Below are positions 1 through 5,502 of a DNA stretch of 5,679 nucleotides, in pieces (the stretch's first letter is position 1; the number at the start of each line of letters is the position of its first letter). The stretch is from an uncultured Opitutaceae bacterium (GTDB lineage: Bacteria > Verrucomicrobiota > Verrucomicrobiia > Opitutales > Opitutaceae), in NCBI GenBank assembly GCA_937128785.1, contig CAKZMS010000706.1:1-5679 (forward strand), given 5' to 3'. The position numbers and the translations under genes were made by a program. The notes beneath the pieces were generated by a model. It did no database searches. It was not told the origin of the DNA and was given only the letters and a program-made list of their open reading frames with translations.

Positions 1-280
1 ATTTTGGATTCGGCACCTCATCGTAGGCGCCGTCGATATGCCAGATTTCGCCCCGGCGAGTCGTGACCAGCAGGGTCTTGTCCGGTAGGGCGTGAATGCC
101 GCTCGACTCCAGCACGATACCTTCCGGAATCGGGATGGGGGTGCGCTCCCAATAGAGACTTTCGCGGGCGACGAGCTCGTCGGATGGCTCCACAAACCGC
201 TCCTCGGCGGACGGGTTTTGGGCGGAAAGGGTGGCCGTGCTGGCAACCCCGAGGATGAGAATCGAACGAAGGTGTTTCAT
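1..280 (-). CDS. Partial secreted protein, probable sorbosone/glucose dehydrogenase-like beta-propeller (N-terminus only)
   Basis: Reading leftward from the ATG at 278-280, 93 codons stay open to the window edge, so only the N-terminus is present. It begins MKHLRSILILGVASTATLSA, a clear Sec signal peptide with a basic n-region, a hydrophobic core and a likely cut after Ala20. The mature part contains IPEGIVLESSGIHALPDKT followed by LLVTTRRGEIWHIDG. This pattern (a 'what is known' phrase, then a strand ending in R-G-E-I-W) is typical of the first blade of PQQ/sorbosone dehydrogenase-like or NHL-like propellers common in PVC bacteria. The start lies 9 bp after the stop of the DUF1080 gene, so the two are very probably co-transcribed and may be translationally coupled. 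I see no good Shine-Dalgarno sequence. The coding call is firm. The family call rests on about 40 residues, and whether a cytochrome c domain follows cannot be seen. Confidence 0.72.
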   Translation of the reverse strand, partial: MKHLRSILILGVASTATLSAQNPSAEERFVEPSDELVARESLYWERTPIPIPEGIVLESSGIHALPDKTLLVTTRRGEIWHIDGAYDEVPNPK

Positions 281-289
281 GGCCGGGGC

Positions 290-2188
290 TTACCAGACGA
301 GGTTGTAAGAGAGGGTGACCTCTTCTTCCCACTTGGGCACGTAAAGGATGAGTTGATCGCGCCCGTTGATGTGGCGAATGAAAGGGGGGTGCGGGTTGTC
401 GGCGGCGACATCGAGATAGTAGTGTCGGTCGCCGATCACGTAGCTCAGGCCGGCGGCGGAAGCCGTGATGGTTTCCGCTTCGGCGAGTAGGATGCCGGTC
501 ATCCAAGACGTGTGATCACCACTGAGGGTGAGCGTGCGTTGGAGCGTGCGAGGGGCGGCTTGAGTGATGAGGCGATCCTCGATGTGCAACTCGGATAGCT
601 GGGAGAAAAATGTCGGCTCACCGCGTTCGTTGAGGGTGTATCCTTTTGACTGCCACATGGCATCCGACTCGGTGGGCCAGTCGTGGTCGCCACGCTCCAG
701 GAGCGCGATGGTGGGATGGTCGTGAAAGGTGAGGGAAGGTCCGATCGGTTTGAGGTATTGGTTGTGAGCGCGGCCGTCCCAGAACTCTTCGAGACCGAGA
801 AAGGGACCGTTCCAAACCCGCAACACCGTGGCGGTATCGAAGTCGTAGGCGTAGTGGACACCACCGGGGTCACCCACGGCGATGGAGTAGAGACGCTTGA
901 GCGGATCAAAGGGGGTGAAGCCCCGTTGCACCCGGACTCTTTCGGCGGATGGGTTGGTGATGTATTGCTCCTCCTTGGTCGGCTCGGCTTCTGCCACCGG
1001 CTCCTCTTCGTCGGCCATGGCGGCGGTGAGGGTTTCGACTTCGGCCAGGTGGGATGTCTGGGCAGCGGCGGTTTCGAGCTGATGACGCGCGATGCCGGGG
1101 CCCTCGATGAACAAGGCGATCGCCGGTTTCCCCCAGTTCCCCTGGGCATAGTTGAGCTCAAATTCGTGAGTGCCCTTTTCGAGGTGAAGCGGGACGGAAC
1201 GCACGCCGGGATTGATGGGGATCAAGACGTCCTGCTCGTTGACTTGGAGGGAGGTGGTGCCGCCCACGTTCGCATCGAAGGCGTAGGTGCCGGTCACGGG
1301 GACGGTCAGCTCGCCGGTATACCGGACCTTGAAGTTGCGGGCTTCGCCGAGTTGCGAGGGATCGATGGAGTCGGCGGTGACGGGGGCGGCGAAGCTGCTG
1401 TCGTCTTCGTTCGCATCGGCCTGCAATTCGCTTTGGACATTCTCCAGCGAAATGATGGTGGAAAAATCGAGAGTTTTGCGGGTGAAGTTGCGGAACGCGA
1501 CCGGACCGTGATCGCCTTGAATCATGAGAGGTCCCATGGCTTTTTCGTCGCCAAACATCGCGGCCCGCGTCGGGCCGGTGACCTCGACATCCTCGTGGAT
1601 GAGGAAACCGTTGTGTTCGACTTCCACGAAGCGGGCGTTGGCGGTTTTCTCGCCGGCGGCGTTGAAACGAGGGGCCCGGAAAACGATGCGCATAGTCTGC
1701 CACAATCCCGGGGCCCGCGTCGCGTTGACGGCGGGCGGTTTGCCTTCGTAGCCGGATTTGGTGTCTCGGTTCCAACGCTCGTAAACGGCTCCGGCGTCAC
1801 GGACGGTGGGGTCGGTTACGCCCCAGCTATCCAAAAGCTGAATCTCGTAGCGCCCCATCAGATACACGCCGGAATTGGACTCGCGGGGCATGAGGTATTC
1901 GAACGAGAGCTCCAGGTCGGCGTGTTCCCAAGCGGACAGAAGGTGCTTGCCGGTGGTCTTGGGCGCGGTGTTCACAATGATACCGGTGCCAGCAATCGGT
2001 TCGAGGGTGATCTCGCGGCGGGGGTCACCGGCCAGAGCGGAAGCGATCTGCCAGTTGTCGCCCTTGGTGGTGAAGGCGGCCATCGAATCGAGCGGAATCG
2101 ATTCGGCGGGCAGCAGCGATTTCGCCGAGAGTGACGATAGAATCAGGAGCGACGAAGCCAGCGCTCGGAGAAAGGGTAGGAGATTCAT
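290..2188 (-). CDS. Secreted DUF1080 (3-keto-disaccharide hydrolase-like) / PA14-like / C-terminal beta-domain protein, 632 aa
   Basis: An exported three-part protein. Residues 1-28 look like a signal peptide (MNLLPFLRALASSLLIL...). Residues about 35-240 match the DUF1080 / 3-keto-disaccharide hydrolase fold, a concanavalin-like sandwich, with the signatures SNSGVYLMGRYEIQLLDSWG (105-124) and GPLMIQGDHGPVAFRNF (219-235). Residues about 275-375 resemble a PA14-type module (FKVRYTGELTVPVTGTYAF, then an LHLEKGTHEFEL strand). An acidic Glu/Ala/Pro linker (about 392-408) joins a C-terminal domain of roughly 220 residues that I cannot name. The family is linked to hydrolysis of keto-sugar glycosides; the substrate here is unknown. 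I chose the ATG at 2186-2188 because it starts a good signal peptide; the longer in-frame GTG start at 2231-2233 adds an unlikely hydrophilic leader inside a repeat. It precedes the propeller gene by 9 bp and follows sulfatase A after 225 bp. Confidence 0.88.
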   Translation of the reverse strand: MNLLPFLRALASSLLILSSLSAKSLLPAESIPLDSMAAFTTKGDNWQIASALAGDPRREITLEPIAGTGIIVNTAPKTTGKHLLSAWEHADLELSFEYLMPRESNSGVYLMGRYEIQLLDSWGVTDPTVRDAGAVYERWNRDTKSGYEGKPPAVNATRAPGLWQTMRIVFRAPRFNAAGEKTANARFVEVEHNGFLIHEDVEVTGPTRAAMFGDEKAMGPLMIQGDHGPVAFRNFTRKTLDFSTIISLENVQSELQADANEDDSSFAAPVTADSIDPSQLGEARNFKVRYTGELTVPVTGTYAFDANVGGTTSLQVNEQDVLIPINPGVRSVPLHLEKGTHEFELNYAQGNWGKPAIALFIEGPGIARHQLETAAAQTSHLAEVETLTAAMADEEEPVAEAEPTKEEQYITNPSAERVRVQRGFTPFDPLKRLYSIAVGDPGGVHYAYDFDTATVLRVWNGPFLGLEEFWDGRAHNQYLKPIGPSLTFHDHPTIALLERGDHDWPTESDAMWQSKGYTLNERGEPTFFSQLSELHIEDRLITQAAPRTLQRTLTLSGDHTSWMTGILLAEAETITASAAGLSYVIGDRHYYLDVAADNPHPPFIRHINGRDQLILYVPKWEEEVTLSYNLVW

Positions 2189-2230
2189 AAGTTTCGATAG
2201 AGGCCGACCTTCAGCCAGCAGATAATCAAC

Positions 2231-2249
2231 CACGAATGGACACGAATGG
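2231..2249. repeat. Tandem 10-bp repeat (CACGAATGG x2)
   Basis: CACGAATGG occurs twice in tandem with one base between (2231-2239 and 2241-2249), in the spacer between sulfatase A and the DUF1080 gene. On the minus strand it reads CCATTCGTGTCCATTCGTG. From memory, this wording recurs between genes in verrucomicrobial and related genomes, which would make it a dispersed intergenic repeat; I could not verify that. It ends just upstream of the DUF1080 start and would lie in that gene's leader if the two genes share a transcript. Confidence 0.6.
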
Positions 2250-2367
2250 CTCCGCCACCGCTACGCGATGAAATCTACCAAGATGGTTGGAATTCAGAGA
2301 AAAGGAGAAGAGTGGTCCGTCAGAATACAGGGGTGGGAGAGTGTGAAAGATGCTCAGCGTTTCGGAA

Positions 2368-2402
2368 TCTTGTTACTTGATACTTGGAACTTGCCACTTC
2401 CA
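2368..2402. repeat. Heptad repeat ACTTGNN, five units
   Basis: Five consecutive 7-bp units follow the pattern (A)CTTGNN: TCTTGTT, ACTTGAT, ACTTGGA, ACTTGCC, ACTTCCA. The first base is changed in unit 1 and the fifth base in unit 5. The array runs directly into the left arm of the hairpin at 2400-2438, so repeat and hairpin may be one composite element. It lies just downstream of the sulfatase A stop codon, in the leftward transcript's 3' region. The phase and unit length are seen directly; its function is unknown. Confidence 0.7.
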
Positions 2403-2438
2403 GCCCGTGGGCGTCACTCCGTGGCGCCCACGGGCTGG
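2400..2438. other. Strong hairpin spanning the sulfatase A stop codon
   Basis: CCAGCCCGTGGGCG (2400-2413) pairs perfectly with CGCCCACGGGCTGG (2425-2438). The stem extends inward through a T-G wobble (2414/2424) and three more pairs (2415-2417 with 2421-2423), leaving a loop of only TCC. That gives about 18 paired positions. The TGA stop of sulfatase A (2414-2416) sits in the upper stem and the last eight codons form the other side. Neither strand has a T-run after the stem, so it is not a classical intrinsic terminator. It could stabilise the 3' end of the sulfatase mRNA, pause the polymerase, or be a REP-like palindrome that supplied the protein's tail. Confidence 0.75.
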
Positions 2439-3820
2439 CCGTAGGCATCGACCTCGTGGGCAACGGCCGGTGACAGGGGCGGTTGCATCATGGCATCGAT
2501 GACCGCCTGAAGTTTGGTTTTTGCGGCCACGGCAGAAGGCGTGAGGTTGTTCAACGGCAGCTCCACTTCGATGGGCAACATGAGGTCGATCTTCATGAGG
2601 CGGCCGTCGTGGTAGAGTTTGTAGTCGTGATCGAGCGCGAAGACGGATCGGCCCAGATGTTCTTTGCCCCATCCCGGGCGCGGGTCATACCACACAAAAA
2701 CCGCTTCACGCGGAGCCGGGTGCGTTTCGCCGCGAAGCTGAGGTGCGAAGCTTTGACCGTCGAGTTGCCAATCTTCTGGTGCGTGGTGTCCAGCGAGCTC
2801 CAGCAAAGTCGGCACAAAATCGGAGGCGTCGACGAGGTCGCGGCTAAAGGTTTCGCCCGGGGTTCCGTTGGGCCAGCTGGCGATGAGCGGCACGCGCACG
2901 CCCGTCTGGATGGGGAACGACTTTCCGCCCTGGATCATCATGCCGCTCATGATCGAGGTGGTGTTTTTGAACGAGCCGTTGTCTGAGTAGAAAATGATCA
3001 ACGTATCGTCGCGTTGCCCCATTTCCTCGAGGCCGGCGACCAATCGACCGACCAAGGTGTCCATGTATTCCACCATGTCGGGATAGTATTTGAGGTCCTC
3101 CTCAAGTCGGCGGGTCGGATCCTGCCACACCTCGGAGTCCGGCGTGGGGTTGAACGGACTGTGAGGGAGCGCCATCGGGAAGTAGACGAAAGTGGGTTCG
3201 TCGGCGTGGCGTTCCATGAACTCAAGGATGTAGTCGACGCTCAGGTCTTCGCCGTAGGTGCCGTCTTCCGTGATGAGTTCCCCGTTTTTCATATAAGTGG
3301 GATTGGCGAAACGGGATCCTTTGTCCTCGGTGTGCCCCGCGTGATAGAGCAGGTATTCATCAAACCCGGCGTCACGGGGATCCATGCCCATGTTGCGGCG
3401 CTTCTCGGCGCCGGGAAAATCGGGCGGATCGTAAGACGTGAGCTGCCACTTGCCGGCGATCAGGGTGCGGTAACCGAGGTCGCTCATCATGTGCCCGAAC
3501 GTGCGTTCATCCTGGGGCATGATGCCAAACGCCTGCCAGTTCCGGTGATTGTATTTCCCCGTCATGATCTGCACGCGAGTAGGGGTGCACAGAGGTTGGG
3601 CGTAAGCGTGACTGAATTGGATGCCGTTCTTGGCCAACGCGTCGAGGTGAGGAGTGGCGTAGGTTTCACCCCCGTAACTGCCGAACGCCTCGATGCCGAT
3701 GTCATCGGCCATGATCAGGAGGATGTTGCGGGGCGAGGGTTTGTCGGCCGCGAAAGCGGTGGCCGCGAGGACGATCGTCGCAAACAGCGACCGGATCAGA
3801 GCACGAAACAGGTGAGGCAT
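2414..3820 (-). CDS. Secreted sulfatase A (arylsulfatase A-like, formylglycine-dependent), 468 aa
   Basis: A type I sulfatase of the alkaline phosphatase superfamily, predicted to hydrolyse sulfate esters outside the cytoplasm; the substrate is unknown. Residues 1-24 (MPHLFRALIRSLFATIVL...AFA) form a signal peptide. The catalytic motif CTPTR at 78-82, followed by TG at 87-88, carries the Cys78 that becomes formylglycine. Metal ligands fit Asp39-Asp40 (ADDIG) and Asp280-Asn281 (SDNGS). Arg82, Lys124 (GKW), His220 (ALPHSPF) and Lys300 (GGK) match known arylsulfatase A active-site positions. Gln126 stands where that enzyme and sulfatase B have His (GKWQ versus GKWH). I chose the ATG at 3818-3820 because it starts the signal peptide; the TTG four codons upstream is less likely. 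No Shine-Dalgarno sequence is apparent. The last eight codons lie in a hairpin. It is divergent from sulfatase B and heads the leftward group. Confidence 0.95.
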   Translation of the reverse strand: MPHLFRALIRSLFATIVLAATAFAADKPSPRNILLIMADDIGIEAFGSYGGETYATPHLDALAKNGIQFSHAYAQPLCTPTRVQIMTGKYNHRNWQAFGIMPQDERTFGHMMSDLGYRTLIAGKWQLTSYDPPDFPGAEKRRNMGMDPRDAGFDEYLLYHAGHTEDKGSRFANPTYMKNGELITEDGTYGEDLSVDYILEFMERHADEPTFVYFPMALPHSPFNPTPDSEVWQDPTRRLEEDLKYYPDMVEYMDTLVGRLVAGLEEMGQRDDTLIIFYSDNGSFKNTTSIMSGMMIQGGKSFPIQTGVRVPLIASWPNGTPGETFSRDLVDASDFVPTLLELAGHHAPEDWQLDGQSFAPQLRGETHPAPREAVFVWYDPRPGWGKEHLGRSVFALDHDYKLYHDGRLMKIDLMLPIEVELPLNNLTPSAVAAKTKLQAVIDAMMQPPLSPAVAHEVDAYGQPVGATE

Positions 3821-3993
3821 AGGGCGTAACAAGGGTAAGGCGAAACGAACCAGCGTTTCTGGGGGGCAAGGTAACTTGGGCCAACGGCCTCGCAGTTGAA
3901 ACGATTAACCTCGGTGCGGGCGGATTTTTTGAAATGGCTCGTCAGTGAGAAGACCCCTCGTTTTGCTCCGATTTCCCCTCTGGTTTCCCCACC
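3821..3993. promoter_or_regulatory. Divergent intergenic region between sulfatases A and B
   Basis: These 173 bp separate two divergent start codons, so the promoters of both groups should lie here. I could not find a convincing -35/-10 pair for either direction. TTGAAA occurs at 3896-3901 and 3929-3934, but no TATAAT-like box stands at the right distance. The 40 bases before sulfatase B are pyrimidine-rich, with TTTCCCC at 3972-3978 and 3984-3990, and contain no Shine-Dalgarno sequence. An inverted GAAACG repeat is listed separately. The regulatory role is inferred from gene orientation. Confidence 0.5.
3842..3859. promoter_or_regulatory. Candidate operator: inverted repeat GAAACG-N6-CGTTTC
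   Basis: GAAACG (3842-3847) and CGTTTC (3854-3859) form a perfect 6-bp inverted repeat with a 6-bp spacer, beginning 22 bp upstream of the sulfatase A ATG. A third copy of GAAACG stands at 3898-3903 in direct orientation, inside TTGAAACGATTAAC. A dyad with copies in a divergent promoter region is where a repressor or activator of both groups could bind. No regulator gene is in the window to support this, and 6-bp arms can arise by chance. Confidence 0.3.
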
Positions 3994-5445
3994 ATGCATT
4001 TCCTGATCTGCCCCCGTGTATCTCGGCGCCTGGCACTGTTGTGTTTCCTGTCTGTTTGGGCGCTCGCCACCGTTGCGGCCAAGCCGCCTCACATCGTGCT
4101 GGTGATGTCGGACGATCAGGGCTGGGGACAGACCGGTTACAACGGGCACGCCCTGCTCAAAACCCCGCACTTGGATGCGATGGCGGAGGCGGGAATCCGG
4201 TTCAATCGATTCTATGCGGGGGCGTCCAATTGCTCGCCGACGCGCGCCACGTTGCTCACCGGCCGCAGTAACAACCGCACCGGCGTGGCCAACCATGGCT
4301 TTCCCCTCCGGCGGCAGGAAAAGACCATCGCCCACGCCCTGAAAGACGCGGGCTACACCACCGGTCATTTTGGCAAGTGGCACCTCAATGGACTGCGCGG
4401 GGAAGGCGTTCCCATCTTCGCGGATGACCCCTTAGGTCCCGGAGTGTTTGGTTTCGATACCTGGGTGTCGGTGACCAATTTCTTTGATCTGAATCCGATC
4501 ATGAGTCGCAACGGAAAGTTCGAGGAGTTTGAGGGAGATTCTTCGGAAATCGTGGTCGATGAAGCCTTGGCCTTCATGCGCGAGCATCGGGACGAACCGT
4601 TGTTGGTGGTGATCTGGTTTGGCACTCCCCACCGTCCGTTCGCGGGACTGCCGGAGGATCTGGCACCCTTCGCGGGGTTGCCGGAAAGTGAGCAACAGCA
4701 ATTGGCCGAGTTGGTGGCCATGGATCGATCGATTGGCACCCTGCGGGCCGGTCTGCGTGAACTGGGCATCGCGGATAATACGCTCCTGTGGTTTAACGGC
4801 GACAACGGCGGGCTCGCCGATTTTGGCTCAAAAACGGTCAAGGGACTGCGGGGTTACAAAAACCAATACTACGAAGGCGGTATTCGCGTGCCGGGTATCG
4901 TGGAATGGCCCGCCGGCATCAGGGCGGGGCAGGTCTCCGACTTTCCGGCGGTGACGATGGATATTTTCCCGACCGTGGGTGAGTTGGTGGGGCTGGATGA
5001 ATCGGTTTATCTGGAGCCACAGGATGGACTGAGTCTTGTGTCGGTGTTTAATGGATACGAAGGCCCGCGGGCGAAGCCGATTCCGTTCCACCGGGAAACC
5101 GGCACCGCCCTCATCGATAATCAGTGGAAGCTGGTTTCCGACGAAATGGAACCGATGCGTTTCGAACTCTACAATCTCGCATTGGATCAAAACGAGGAAC
5201 ACGACCTGATGGCGCAGCGGCCGGAGGAGGCCCACCGGATGCTGGGCTTGTGGCTCGAATTCAACGCATCACTGACTGCCAGCATGGCGGGCGCTGATTA
5301 CCCGGAAGGACAGCTTCTGCCCGATCCTCCCGACCGGGCGGGCAGTGCGTGGTGGATGGCCCTGCCGCAGTATCAGCCTTACATCGAAGAGTGGGCCAAG
5401 CGGCCGGAATACCGGAAGCGTTTGGAGCGGTTGCTCAAGGAATAG
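3994..5445 (+). CDS. Secreted sulfatase B (formylglycine-dependent sulfatase), 483 aa
   Basis: A second type I sulfatase, predicted to remove sulfate from a glycan or other ester outside the cytoplasm. Residues 1-29 form a signal peptide with an RR in the n-region and a likely cut in TVAA-K. Asp40-Asp41 (SDDQG) and Asp270-Asn271 (GDNGG) fit the metal site. CSPTR at 80-84 with TG at 89-90 carries the Cys80 converted to formylglycine. Lys128 and His130 (GKWH) and His213 (TPHRPF) complete the usual active site. The stretch DFPAVTMDIFPTVGELVGL (317-335) is typical of PVC sulfatases. An internal duplication, FAGLPE, occurs at 216-221 and 226-231. It differs widely from sulfatase A, so the pair is not a recent duplication. 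The ATG is supported by the signal peptide, though a CT-rich leader without a Shine-Dalgarno sequence precedes it. A third sulfatase-like gene starts 57 bp downstream. Confidence 0.95.
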   Translation: MHFLICPRVSRRLALLCFLSVWALATVAAKPPHIVLVMSDDQGWGQTGYNGHALLKTPHLDAMAEAGIRFNRFYAGASNCSPTRATLLTGRSNNRTGVANHGFPLRRQEKTIAHALKDAGYTTGHFGKWHLNGLRGEGVPIFADDPLGPGVFGFDTWVSVTNFFDLNPIMSRNGKFEEFEGDSSEIVVDEALAFMREHRDEPLLVVIWFGTPHRPFAGLPEDLAPFAGLPESEQQQLAELVAMDRSIGTLRAGLRELGIADNTLLWFNGDNGGLADFGSKTVKGLRGYKNQYYEGGIRVPGIVEWPAGIRAGQVSDFPAVTMDIFPTVGELVGLDESVYLEPQDGLSLVSVFNGYEGPRAKPIPFHRETGTALIDNQWKLVSDEMEPMRFELYNLALDQNEEHDLMAQRPEEAHRMLGLWLEFNASLTASMAGADYPEGQLLPDPPDRAGSAWWMALPQYQPYIEEWAKRPEYRKRLERLLKE

Positions 5446-5475
5446 TCTTCGATGAGGCCGGCGAAATTTTCACAG

Positions 5476-5493
5476 AAGGAAACCAAGGTAACG
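5476..5493. repeat. 9-bp periodic repeat AAGGNAACN x2
   Basis: AAGGAAACC (5476-5484) is followed directly by AAGGTAACG (5485-5493) and then by a partial third unit AAGAAG. The block fills most of the 57-bp gap between sulfatase B and the next gene, ending 9 bp before that gene's ATG. From memory, TTCACAGAAGGAAAC-type sequences recur between genes in verrucomicrobial genomes; I could not check this. The final AAGAAG may double as a weak ribosome binding site for the downstream gene. Confidence 0.55.
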
Positions 5494-5502
5494 AAGAAGT
5501 AT

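Noticed and set aside
683..2134. A 483-codon open frame on the plus strand, antisense to the DUF1080 gene
   Set aside because: Its product is low in recognisable motifs, rich in Gly, Val and Glu, and has no family signature. The minus-strand frame here has clear domains, so this is a shadow of GC-rich codon use.
2189..2233. GTG start at 2231-2233 extending the DUF1080 protein by 15 residues
   Set aside because: The extension is hydrophilic, lies partly in an intergenic repeat, and would bury the signal peptide behind an unusual leader.
3014..3829. A 271-codon open frame on the plus strand across sulfatase A
   Set aside because: It mirrors the sulfatase coding frame, shows no domain, and the opposite strand carries a complete catalytic motif set.
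3896..3957. Sigma-70-like promoter with TTGAAA as -35 box
   Set aside because: TTGAAA is found at 3896 and 3929, but no acceptable -10 box lies 16-18 bp downstream of either.
3796..4383. A 195-codon minus-strand frame covering the divergent region and the start of sulfatase B
   Set aside because: It overlaps the N-termini of two certain genes and its product has no recognisable feature.
5448..5470. Possible terminator after sulfatase B (TTCG...CGAA then ATTTT)
   Set aside because: The outer stem is only four pairs with poor pairing inside, and the T-run is short.
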